From assembly GCA_003290165.1 (NCBI GenBank), contig QNQO01001161.1:296972-360971 (forward strand): a stretch of 64,000 nucleotides of DNA, written 5' to 3'. Origin of the DNA: Berberis thunbergii (Eukaryota > Streptophyta > Magnoliopsida > Ranunculales > Berberidaceae). A program made the translations under genes and the position numbers. Shown one piece after another: positions 11,408 to 21,739 of the stretch. How positions within the stretch are numbered: position 1 is the first letter of the stretch; every line of letters starts with the position of its first letter. Below the pieces are notes generated by a model, which was not told the DNA's origin, searched no databases, and worked only from the letters and a program-made list of their open reading frames with translations.

Positions 11408-11890
11408 GTGCATTTCCAATTTCATCCACTCCCCACAACAATAATAGGGCCTTTCCTTCTTCCAATTCCTAGCAATACCAACCCCAAAATTAGACACCCA
11501 ATTGCTCTCCAATACAATCCGATAAGAAAGCAACATAAAACATCATCAAAGCTGGTGGTTCTTTCGTCATCATCAACAACATCACCATCTAGTAACAATA
11601 ATGCACTTTGGTGGGAATCCTTTTTACCACCCACTACTACTACTAAAGCATCAACACCTGCCCCATCTCAGTGACATCTTGTGGCCATTAGCAGGTGCAT
11701 TTCTAGCCATGGTAACACTTGAAAAAATTGATCAATTCGTAGTGCCCAAAGGAGTCTTTATCACCATTGTCCCATTGGGTGCAGTCTGTGCAGTGTTGCT
11801 TGCCACCCCTTTATCCCCTACTGCCCAAAAGTATATATCATGTTCGTCGTGCAAATCGTTGTGCTGCTATTGGGGAAGATCGAATGTGTA
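11408..11890 (+). pseudogene. HPP-family integral membrane protein fragment (NITR2-like), frameshifted
   Basis: The first frame (from ATG 11408) gives a Ser/Pro/Thr-rich leader of about 85 residues, like a plastid transit peptide, ending at a stop near 11672. A second frame overlapping it carries DILWPLAGAFLAMVTLEKI and then GAVCAVLLATPLSPTAQKY. This is the first membrane-spanning part of plant HPP proteins, a family with chloroplast nitrite-transport members. After 11830 the sequence shifts frame again (fragments resembling the following MFVAQI...CAAIG segment lie in two other frames) and ends. At least two frameshifts and loss of the later helices mark it as a dead fragment. Confidence 0.62.
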
Positions 11891-12600
11891 ACAATGGTTT
11901 GAAAGAGAAGAGAAAAGGGTTTGAAAAAAAGATAAGAGGGACTGAGGGAGTGAAGAACAAGAAATGGATTAAGGTCAAGGGTAGTTGGGAGAAAATTTAT
12001 ATTATGGTTCAGTTCGGTTTTTGCCATTTGATTACGATTTTTAGGAACTAATTAACAACCCTTCATTTGCACAATTCAATATGGTGGTCACTTCTTTTTG
12101 GTCCATTTAATGTATCTTATATAACTCCATTAGAAAGAAAATACACAATCAAATTGTTCAAAATCAACAACATATCTCTAAGGAGGGAAAAAGATTTTAC
12201 TCTATTTTTTTTCTTTTTAATTATATATATATATATATATTCTCTCATAAATTCAAAATGATGAGAAATTTCCTTCCCTCACAAAGTCTGTTTCTTCATC
12301 CCTAAGTCATGAGATGTCGACCGTTATAACCGCTTCAAAACTGGCACATCATATCTGTAAAGTACTCAACTTATCATCCTCCTAATAATTCACACACCGT
12401 TACAACGGGAGTACAAGTCAAACCTTGAAATCAACATAGAAGACCACAAACAACACCCCCCGTAAATGAAGTCAAACTTTTTTAGTATATAAATAATAAC
12501 TTCCCCTTCCGTAGCAACTTCAATGTGGTGGCGGCTTCGCTTTGCATCTAACAACGCGTGAATAGCGCGTGCCTCCCAACATATCATTTTTCAGTTTTTC
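11891..12600. other. Intergenic region upstream of the PP2C gene
   Basis: AT-rich, with a (TA)n run near 12220-12240. The PP2C promoter must lie here, but I cannot pick out a TATA box with confidence. Confidence 0.35.
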
Positions 12601-12619
12601 TCAATTATTTTTATTAATT

Positions 12620-13014
12620 AACTAACAAAGAAAGAACACAACAACTCCAAGTTCCAACGTCAACGCGCATCAATTCTATTCTGAGCCTGTCCAAGCTAGC
12701 AGCCTAACTGGTAAGATCCCCCATCCTCAATTAAGCGATACCCAGACTTCTTTTTCTCGATTTTCTTTCCTACTTTGGGGTGGAGGTTAGGGTTTGGGTT
12801 CTCTAGGATTGGTCTGATTGCCTGCTCCACCCTCCAAACTGAGGTTTTGATTACTTACTTGGTCTTTATCTTTTTATTGTGTTGATCATGCAGGTTGTGA
12901 AAAGTTTTTATTTTTCAAGTGTGGGGTTTTTCTGGTGTTTCAGTTTAGTTCAACTGATTGATGTTTGAGAGTTTGAAGAGACAAGTTGAATTGTGATTGG
13001 CCTTGCAGTTGCAG
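12620..13014 (+). other. Likely 5' UTR with intron of the PP2C gene
   Basis: A donor-like CTAACTG|GTAAGAT at 12710/12711 and an acceptor-like CCTTGCAG at 13008 (or TTGCAG at 13014) flank a T-rich stretch. That stretch ends just before the start codon at 13020. This fits a leader intron. The transcription start cannot be fixed from sequence alone. Confidence 0.4.
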
Positions 13015-13019
13015 ATTAT

Positions 13020-16000
13020 ATGGAGAGGATATGTTTCTCAAGTAACTCTTGCTCTAAGGTGAGTAGGGGATTTTTTTTTTTTTTTGCTAATTGCTACTCT
13101 GCTCCATCTACAGCAAATTCAGTTATGCTATGGAAAAACATGGTTTCTATCCAACTTACTTTTCTTAGATTAATTTTGTGATCGTTTTTACTATATATCA
13201 ATTTAGTTTTTAAATTGAAAAAAGAGTCAGTTGGTTTGTTGATTTGCTAGTTATCTCCTTGAGTTGTGTAATTTTATAAAAACTGATTTTGATTGTCTAG
13301 TTCTAAGAATTTGAGTAACACTTTTGTATTGATTTTCGGACTTGCAACAGAATGTTTTTCGTGGTTTCTGATATACATCTGGAGGTTTTCTATAATTCCC
13401 TTTTTCTTTTCATTTGTTGGAAGGGTTTTTAATGAAATAAACCAAGTTTCTCTGAGATTGTGGATTCGTGCAATTTTGTTTATGCATTGGGTTCTCCTGA
13501 ATTAACTGTATCCTGATGCTAAAACTGTATCTCTATTTGTCTCATTAGTTTGGAGATGATAATACCTCATGTGGCACTGGGAAGGGTAAGAGCAACCAAG
13601 GTCGAGTCAAGTATGGATTCAACCTAGTAGAAGGGAAAGCAAATCACAACATGGAGGATTACCATGTTGCTGAATTTGTACATGTGGGAGGACAGGAGCT
13701 TGGATTGTTTGCTATATACGATGGCCATTCAGGAGATCGTGTGCCTGCCTATTTACAAAAGCATCTATTTAACAATATATTGAATGCGGTGAGTTTTCCC
13801 TTTACAAAGACTGTTGTTTACGTATCTTTATTATGTTCCTTTGATTTGAAATTCTAATTAAGTTTGTCTTGTTAATATTTCTATCATTCTAGCAAGAGTT
13901 TTGGACTGATCCCAGAAGAGCTTTCTCAAAGGCCTATGAGAGCACTGATCAGGACATTCTTTCCCAGAGTCCTGATTTAGGACAAGGTGGATCCACGGCA
14001 GTTACAGCCATTCTTGTAAATGGTCAAAAGTTATGGATAGCTAATGTTGGAGATTCGCGGGGAGTTCTTTCAAAAAGGGGAGAAGCAATACAAATGACTA
14101 CTGATCATGAGCCAAGTACTGAACGTAACAGCATTGAAAACAGGGGTGGCTTTGTCTCGAACCTGCCAGGTTTTCTTTATTAACCTTTGCTTAATATCCC
14201 TTCTTATTTGCAAAACTGCTTATGACTTTGCTCTCTCTGAATAATATTTTCTTGAATGCTTATGTCCATTAAGTAATCAAAGTTTAAAAGTTTTTACGTA
14301 TACAATCCTGGTTGATTTTCTGCCATATGTAATTGAAAATTTGATTTTGATCTATTTGACACACTTGAAAAAAATGGTTAATTAGACATATACCCCAACT
14401 GTTGACTCAAACCTGATATACCTCCCGAAGTATTCTGTATTTAGACTTACCTCCCTAAATGGTATTATAAGGTAGAGTGCTTTTTTTTAATGGCAAACCC
14501 AAGCTTTAAAAAATCGTAATCTGGAACTGAGGCAAAAAAAATTTGACATCGCGTGAGGCGTACGTTTCATTACTGAGGCATAACAGTGAAATAACAGTGC
14601 CCGACAATATCAAACAGTGAGGCTTTAGTCTCAGTTCGTAATTTTTTTGACAGAGGCGTGATGCGTATGTGAGCCGTAAGCCTCACTACGTTTTAAAAAC
14701 TATGGGCAAAACTACCCATGACACTAAAGACAAAATAAAGGAGGGCAACTTCACTTAAGTGATATTGCCTTGTGATCAATTTAATCGTGGCCGTCAGTGA
14801 TAAAGAAGGTACAATTGACAGTGGTCATTTGATGCATGGACTTTAGTAAGTGAATCAACGAATTGTTTGCAGTTGGAAACAACTCATAGGTTTCCTTCGA
14901 GAGGAAGTAAGAGAGGAAGAGAGTAAAGTGATTGAAGCCTAGGATTCTTTGAACCCGATAGAATTTGGAAATTTTGTGAGTGAATAAAAGGTTGTTATTG
15001 ATGAATCTTCAAAGTAGAAATGGTAAAGAGCCAATTATGAAGCCATTGAGAATGATTAAAAGGGTGACCAAGTGATTTTTGACTTGACAGAGGTTGAAGA
15101 CGAGCGGAAGTGAAGCAAGAACCTCAATATGACATAGATCTAGTGAATCCTTGACCTTGGAACTAATCCCTTCATAATTATTTGGATTCCTATGTATAAT
15201 GTAAACCCGCTTGCATCTGAGCTACCTGCAAATATGACATTCTTTGAACTCCATCTGCCCAAAACCCACAAAGAAACCATTATGAACTAAACAACAACCC
15301 CCCCCCCCCCCTCCCCCAAGTTGCACCAATAGAAAAACTTGCACAAATCACTATTTTCTTTGTACAAAAACTCAAAATTACAAATGAACAATCTAAACAA
15401 CATACCCACATAACAAGATCCTAATCAAAGTCCCAGAAGATTAGGGTTTCATTGAAAACCAATTGGCTATGATTTTAAATCAACCCACCAACCGTAGACC
15501 CTAATAGGTAAGAGCTTTCAATTGAAGAACCAAGAGTTTTGAGTTAAGGGATAGCTTAATTTCTGGCAGAAGGAAACCTAATTTTTCATTCCCATTTATA
15601 GACCAAATACAACAACGTTACCAAATCCATATTGTTCATGACTGCTCCAAAGGACAACTGTCCATCTCGAGGTAAGATGTGGAATTGAGGTTTTGCCCAT
15701 TTTGTTTCCATTTTACCAAAATGGATATTTTAAGAACTACGAAATAACGTATTCAAATACGTAGTATTTTATTCCCATTTAGAGGGGTTAGTCTAAATGC
15801 AGAATACCTCAGAGGTATATCAGGTTTGGGTCAACAATTGAGGGTATGTCAGGTTTTTGTCAACAATTCGGGGATATGTCTAATTAACCAAGAAAACACC
15901 CTCATGTATTGCATTATGAACTTGTAATTGTTGTTTGTGCTCATCTAGTTTAAACACTAGAAGTCTAATTCTAATGTATGCATTTCTTCTTCTATTGTCA

Positions 16001-19000
16001 CGTGATTCTGTTTATTTAGTTTATGAGATTATAATCAGAATGTTAGCCAACTATTTATAAACATATTTTTCTCAGCTCGTCTAAGTAATATGTGTACTAC
16101 AAGAAGATTAAGGAAACAATTTGTTGCTTAAAAAGCCAGGTTATATAGGGATGGCCCATAGGAATTTTCACTATAGAATACGCATTAATGCTCCAAACAC
16201 ACAACATGTGGCGTGCACACTTAACCTACTTGACAGTGGGAATACATGTTCCCAATACTAGGGGATGTCGTAAATGTTAATGTTGAATTCTAGGGAATGG
16301 TAAAAGAATGAGGTTTTGGCACGACAACATGACATTTGGGTAGGCATCTAACCTCCAAGGAAAGATTTCAGGTTATTGTTGTTATTGTTTGGTGATTTAG
16401 GTTTCGACCACATGTTCTGGCATGTTTAGTGGTTTTATTTATGTAGTTAATGGAGCATGGTTTTGGAATAAATTCTTATGTGTGGCCTCAATAAATTGGA
16501 AATGGGTGATGTTGACTTTTTGAGTCGTAGCTCATGTTTCCATTCGAGATGTGGAGCATGATTTGTGTTGGAATTGATCCAAGAAAGGGTTTTTTTACAT
16601 GATTAGCTAGTTTCCTTTTCAATGGAAGTATTGAAAGTTGAATCATTTATCTCTCTTTTTTTTTTTTTTTTGAAAGGCAAGCGCGGGGGTATATATGGGC
16701 TCCCCAAACCACTGAAAATAAAAGGATTAGATGATCAGATTACATTCTCAAGTATTTCCTTCCACTCGCATCATCATATATAATCTTTTTAAGATCTTCA
16801 GCAAAAGAACTTGGGATTAACTCCACAAACTCATGAGTAGGTAACAGTTTAGATAATGTATCAGCAGCTTCAAATCCGTCAATGGCTCGTTTCAATCTTC
16901 TTGTAAGGTGTATAGCTTCCCATGGTGGTACTTTATTGGTAGTAAGATACTGGAGAGCATTACTAGAGTCCATGCAGAGTTCTACTCTTTGTAATCCAAG
17001 TTGTTTTGCTAGCTTGACCCCTATTGCAACCCCCTGCAATTCATGTAAGACTACTGATTGCGCTACTTGAGACCCCGCGGCTGCTGCCAGTACATGACCT
17101 GTATGATCCCGAATAATAGCACCATAACCTCCTCTGCTTTCTGTTAACGAGCCGTCTGAATTCACCTTGTACCAACCTTGTATTGGTTTCAATCATTGAT
17201 GCAAAGTTCCTCTAGGTAACTGGATATTGACACTGATTTTACACTTGTCAAAGAGTGCTCTATTTTCTACTGTATCTACTACTTGAAGATCTAGGACCGA
17301 TGCACGCAACCGGATGTCCTCAATAATCTTAGGAATAAGCATCACGGTAGCTCTATGTTTTCTCTGAAACAGTCTGCATTTGCGTTCTGTCCAGAGATGG
17401 TAAATTGTAGCATTTAGGGCCAGCTTCCTCACAGTTGTGCTCGCTGATGTACCAGTGAACTTCCGCTTACACCACTCCCATTCCTCTTCCCAATCCAGGG
17501 GGCTATGAGTGTAGCTCAAGTAGTGCAGCACATAGGACCACACAAAACTAGAGTAGCAACATTTGAAAAATAAGTGTTCTTCAGTCTCTGGCTTGTCATT
17601 GCATAAAAGGCAGACTGATCTATCAATTACTTTCCATGCTTTCAATTTGTCCTGGGTCTTGAGAGCTTTATGGAGAGCTAACCACGTTACAAAACTGTGT
17701 CGTGGTATTCTCCCCTTGTACGAAACCAGGTTGGACCATGAGATAACTGCACCTCGCTGTCTCAAAGCATGATATGCACTTTTAGTTGAGTATTCTCCAT
17801 CCTGCCCGCCCATCCACATAACTTCATCCTAAAAGTCAGTGTCTAGTTCTTCACAATGAAGGTCCTCATGGATATCAATCCTAGAGTCCCATTCATTATG
17901 TCTAATAAGCGCACTTACCTTGGCATTCCTATGCAATAAGGAGTCATATTGTAGTTGTTGGGGGAACCTGTTCATGAGTATACCAGTGGGGTGGCACATT
18001 TATCTCTTTGGTGCCTGTTGTCCTTTGAAGTTTGGTCCCATTTCTTAGCTCTTGTTGTTGGGGTTGATATGGTTTCCCCATTTGACATTGTTACTTCACT
18101 TTATGCTTAGAGATGCATGATTTTTCATAGGAACACCATAAAACTCATTTGGTCTCTCTTTCCTACGAATTTGTGGGTGGTGTGGTTGGAAAGAAATAGA
18201 ATGAACACTTAACTGGTGTAAGAAGTGTTTGGTCTCATAGGGCATTGGGGTCATTTTTTCTTGTTTCAGAGGATGCTCATTATCGAAATCATGGATTTGA
18301 GAAACATCACGGATTCGGTTTCTCACTTCTGTCTTTGTTATGTGTTCTATAGTCAGTTTAATTTCTAAATGAAGGAATCGAGCAAGTGTAAGTGCCTCGC
18401 TTGTTACGTTACTGCCAGTAAAGAAGAAAGCCTTTGAGAATCCTCTTCATCTCTTTGTGGGGGGGGGGGGGGGGGGGGGGCCGGCCCTGACCGAGGCGAT
18501 CCGGCTTTTGATAAGCGCATTCCTCACATATCTCTCCTTTTATCTTTGTAAATTTTACCTTTTCCAAAATATAGAGCAAAATAAAAATGGTTGCCAACAT
18601 TTGGTTAGATACAGGTGAGACATGGACCTTTGATATACTAGCTTAAGACTGGTTTCAGTGTGGAACTTCCTCGATCAAAAATGACAAACTATGAAGTCAA
18701 ATCATTGTGGGTTTCATGTTCCATAATTCTAGAAAGAATGAACTATTGCTGTCAAAGTTACCATAATAAAGTTTTGTTCTTGTTAAACTGTATCTTTTAT
18801 TTTTGTTGAGTTCCCCATCATCAAGCATCCTTTTGGTTTGCGTCTTCTGTGGTTTTCTTTACATCAGAATTCATGTTTCCTTTACCCCCTGGTATCTATA
18901 TAACTTTTTACCTTTTATGGTTGAAGTGCACACTTCTTCGATTTTAATGAAGAAGTGATCACTTGCTGAGGAAAAAATTCCAATCAGCCAAAACTACAAC

Positions 19001-19884
19001 TTCGAGAGTGGAGATTGCTTTGTCTTGTTGAGCTTAACTTATTGTGATGAAACCGTTACACTCAGATTGTAGGCCATGGATGGAAATCTTTACATCTTGT
19101 GCTCGTTGATATCAGATCTCATTGTGTATGTATACAAGTCACTGATAACATAGGTTACAAGCTTCGATATCAAAATCATAGTAATGGTGTAGATGAAGTG
19201 CATCAGGACTTAATTGCATTGGGTATTTTAATTACATTTTGATGATTAGGCAAAGATAATTCCATGACATATCCATGGAAGAAACCGAATATTCCAAAAT
19301 ATTGAAGGTGTTTCATACCATTTTTTAGACCAACGAATTACAAATTGCACCTATGCAGGATATGCTTTTCCAGTTCGTTCTTGTCATTCCAGTTGTGTGG
19401 ATTTCAACTATTACTTGGTTGCTCAAGTTTGTTGCTAGTTCTAATTTGAATTCAATATTTTATCAGGAGACGTCCCTAGAGTGAATGGTCAGTTGGCTGT
19501 ATCTCGTGCTTTCGGAAACAAGAGCCTCAAGTCACACTTAAGGTGTGATCCTGACATACGAAGTGCAACCATAGACTCAAATATAGATTTCCTTATCCTT
19601 GCAAGTGATGGCATATGGAAGGTGACCAATTATTTTTAAAAACATCTTTTTTGTTTTTCTTTTTCATGTTCCCAATGCTGATGCTTTCAAGTTGCTTTAT
19701 GTGTTTATTTGACATTTATCTAGGATGTATGTGTTTTTATCAGGTCATGAGTAACCAAGAAGCAGTTGACATGGCAAGAAAGATCAAGGACCCACAAAGG
19801 GCAGCTAGGAGACTAACTTGCGAGGCATTGGATAGAGAAAGCAGAGATGATGTATCTTGTATCGTTATTCGGTTTAGGGGGTAA
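13020..19884 (+). CDS. Protein phosphatase 2C, clade-F-like (5 exons, 283 aa)
   Basis: A Mg/Mn-dependent Ser/Thr phosphatase. Exons: 13020-13058, 13549-13788, 13893-14169, 19467-19621 and 19744-19884. All borders are GT-AG and all phases fit, giving 283 residues, the size of Arabidopsis PP2C58-type proteins. Motifs: MED (48-50), FAIYDGHSG (67-75, metal-binding Asp), GGSTAVTA (125-132), LWIANVGDSRG (140-150), RVNGQLAVSRAFGN (190-203), LASDGIWK (230-237, metal-binding Asp) and SRDDVSC (270-276, metal-binding Asp). The family usually has AFGD where this protein has AFGN (Asn 203). It has no signal peptide and is likely cytosolic or nuclear. The start is set by the short first exon, as in relatives. 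Intron 3 is 5.3 kb because of transposon insertions. A possible AATAAA signal lies at 20142. Confidence 0.92.
14375..15890. mobile_element. Non-autonomous DNA transposon with long terminal inverted repeats (1.5 kb)
   Basis: The left end reads TGGTTAATTAGACATATACC and the right end is its inverse (GATATGTCTAATTAACCA). The match extends about 90-130 bp inward. The right arm has an extra tandem copy of a GTTGAC..AACCTGA.AT unit. No transposase ORF is visible inside. Long terminal repeats suggest a Mutator-like element, but I could not find a clean 9-bp target duplication because the flanks are A-rich. It lies in PP2C intron 3. Confidence 0.65.
16655..17996 (-). mobile_element. 5'-truncated L1-type LINE with 11-bp target duplication
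   Basis: On the minus strand this is the last 1.3 kb of a LINE, ending in a poly-A tail (T-run at 16655-16671 on the plus strand). The 11-mer CATTTATCTCT occurs at 16644-16654 and 17997-18007, directly flanking it. That is the mark of target-primed reverse transcription. The insertion is inside PP2C intron 3, antisense to the gene. Confidence 0.85.
16740..17819 (-). pseudogene. LINE ORF2 C-terminus: RT zinc-binding region and RNase H domain, one nonsense codon
   Basis: The first part (17819-17196) holds the zf-RVT region: KGRIPRHSFVTWLALHKAL, then CLLCNDKPETEEHLFFKC, whose Cys/His pattern is typical of plant LINE proteins. One TGA (17195-17193) interrupts the frame. The same frame then continues as an RNase H domain (KVNSDGSL, GGYGAIIRDHTG, ELQGVAIGVKLA, VELCMDSSNALQYL), with the Asp-Glu-Asp residues in place. 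RT proper lies upstream and was lost by 5' truncation. Confidence 0.85.
18008..19466 (+). other. Distal part of PP2C intron 3
   Basis: Apart from the poly-G tract I see no gene or clear transposon end here. A small minus-strand frame at 18096-18326 has no family signature. Confidence 0.35.
18459..18480. repeat. Poly-G tract (22 G) next to a GGCCGGCC palindrome
   Basis: A pure G run in the PP2C intron, followed directly by CCGGCCCTGA. It could be a real homopolymer or a sequencing or assembly effect. Confidence 0.8.
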
Positions 19885-20160
19885 AAGTTCTAGAAGTCTA
19901 AGGATCCCTAGTTGCTGCACATATAAGTTAAGTCTTCTGGCATATGTTGCTGTCAGATGAAAAACAGTCTCAGTAGGTGATCACCATGAAAACAGTACCT
20001 AAAATTTACTCCATACAGAAGTTATGCATGTCCATTTTTTCCTCTGTAAATTCACCAGCTCCTAATATCGTTTGAAATTCTTTAAAATATATTAGCGACC
20101 TCACCACCTATAGAATTCTTTTTTTATTCCAATTTGTAAGAAAATAAACTTTGGTAGAGA
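19885..20160 (+). other. Likely 3' UTR of the PP2C gene
   Basis: This follows the stop codon. An AATAAA hexamer at 20142-20147 could direct polyadenylation. Confidence 0.45.
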
Positions 20161-20297
20161 TGGCCAAGAATTCATATTGATCAGTAAATAAATATATGGT
20201 TTGGGGTGTGTATTTGTCTGGGTTACTTTACAAGTCAACTACATAGCAGGTATCTGGCAGTTAGATGACAGAGCAAAACTCAACACAATAGATAATG

Positions 20298-20331
20298 TTG
20301 TGTGTGTGTGTGTGTGTGTGTGGGTGTGTTT
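20298..20331. repeat. (TG)n microsatellite
   Basis: A run of TG dinucleotides with one GGG interruption. Confidence 0.9.
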
Positions 20332-20899
20332 TTTTTCAAATTTTTATTTAATTATTCGATTTGTATATGAATGAAATGCTTTGAACCGGAAGTCCTCAGC
20401 CCTCAATTACTTCTCTGTCTCAGTTCATTTTCTCTATTACTACTTTTATCCCTGGACATGTTGAAAAATGTATTCTCATGTAGAAGAGTAATCAACTATC
20501 TTTGTCCAGTTCATCTCAACGATTTCGTGTTCAAGCTATTTCATAATAAAGACTACACTCGCTATTGGTTTACAGTAATCTTGGCTGTTACAATGAGCTA
20601 GATAGTGGTGAGAACGCCCTCAAGTTGCTTGCATTATTTTGTAGAAAAATAAAATAAATATGTTGCAGCACAATGAGTAGTTGCTTGCATTCATCGCCCT
20701 CAAGTTCCAATAATGAAACCTCCTCAAGTGTAGTTTGCTTGCACAGGTGATTTGAGGATTCAAGCCCCCACAACAAGAGTTTTCAAACACTCGTCTATCA
20801 CCATAATCATCAGTTGTTTTGGGCTTGCTTTTCCACATTGAGGTGGATCTGATCTGAGCATCCTCCAGGCCCAACTCATAAGGATGCTACTCTAATAGC

Positions 20900-21326
20900 A
20901 AAGCTGTAAAGGCCCTTATAATTTAGTTTCCTTGCACTGAAGGAGGTATTTATGAAAACCGATATACTTATGCGGCCATTAGCATTTAGGGTTTGATGAG
21001 ATAATGAGGCCCTTCAACAGTGGAGTGTGTCTATATAAGGAAGTTTTAAGTGTGTGCTCCCAACTCGTAAACCTTTTCTCTTTCTTCTTTCATGGCAGTG
21101 TAGTTTTTGCTCATTTATGTTTGCATTTTGAGTTTTTTGATTGATGGTTTTTGGGTTGGTCTGCCTCTCCTTTCAGCTTCAAGATCAGATCTAGTTTCTT
21201 GAAAGCTTTGTTCTAGAGGCATATATTAAGCTTATCCAGTCTTGGAGGGAGCCGTTTATAGCCCATGGTAGTAGAGTTTCCTTTCTTCTCTGGGCTTCCC
21301 TTCTCTGGTACATATCATATCACATC
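20900..21326 (+). repeat. Possible remnant LTR (copia-like), weak
   Basis: The stretch has a TATA-like TCTATATAAGG (about 21031), a pyrimidine-rich leader, and an end ATATCACATCAG followed by TGGTAT. The last hexamer is the start of the initiator-Met tRNA binding site used by copia elements. No second LTR or coding region is seen. Confidence 0.25.
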
Positions 21327-21634
21327 AGTGGTATGTTAAACTTATAAGGTACTATATCTTTAAGACTTTTTTTTTTTTTTTTTGGGCTAATAATAGGTTT
21401 GAACCAGTCTCTACCAGGTTTAGGTTAATGTTACTTTCGCAACCACAACAGTCCATCCTAAAAATAAACCTTAAAAATAGACTGAAAAGTGAAGGATAGA
21501 CTGAAAAGTGAAGGAGGCTAACAAGGTACAAAATCCAACAATGAAAAAATATATATTAGCCTATAGTTCACGGCAGTGAACAACAAAATGAATTTCAAGG
21601 TGGTAGGGTATATTTTTTCAATTTTGAGCCGCAA

Positions 21635-21636
<2 letters not shown>

Positions 21637-21665
<29 letters not shown>
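21637..21665. repeat. Poly-T tract
   Basis: A long T run, possibly the poly-A tail of a decayed retroposon on the minus strand. No coding part can be tied to it. Confidence 0.7.
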
Positions 21666-21739
21666 CGTTCCAAACATGTTTGAGAAAGGAGTGTCACACT
21701 ATGAGTTATCCAAAATGTTCGCTTGTAGTTGTACACTTA

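Noticed and set aside
11180..11536. 118-aa minus-strand frame
   Set aside because: Opposite strand of the HPP pseudogene, no motif.
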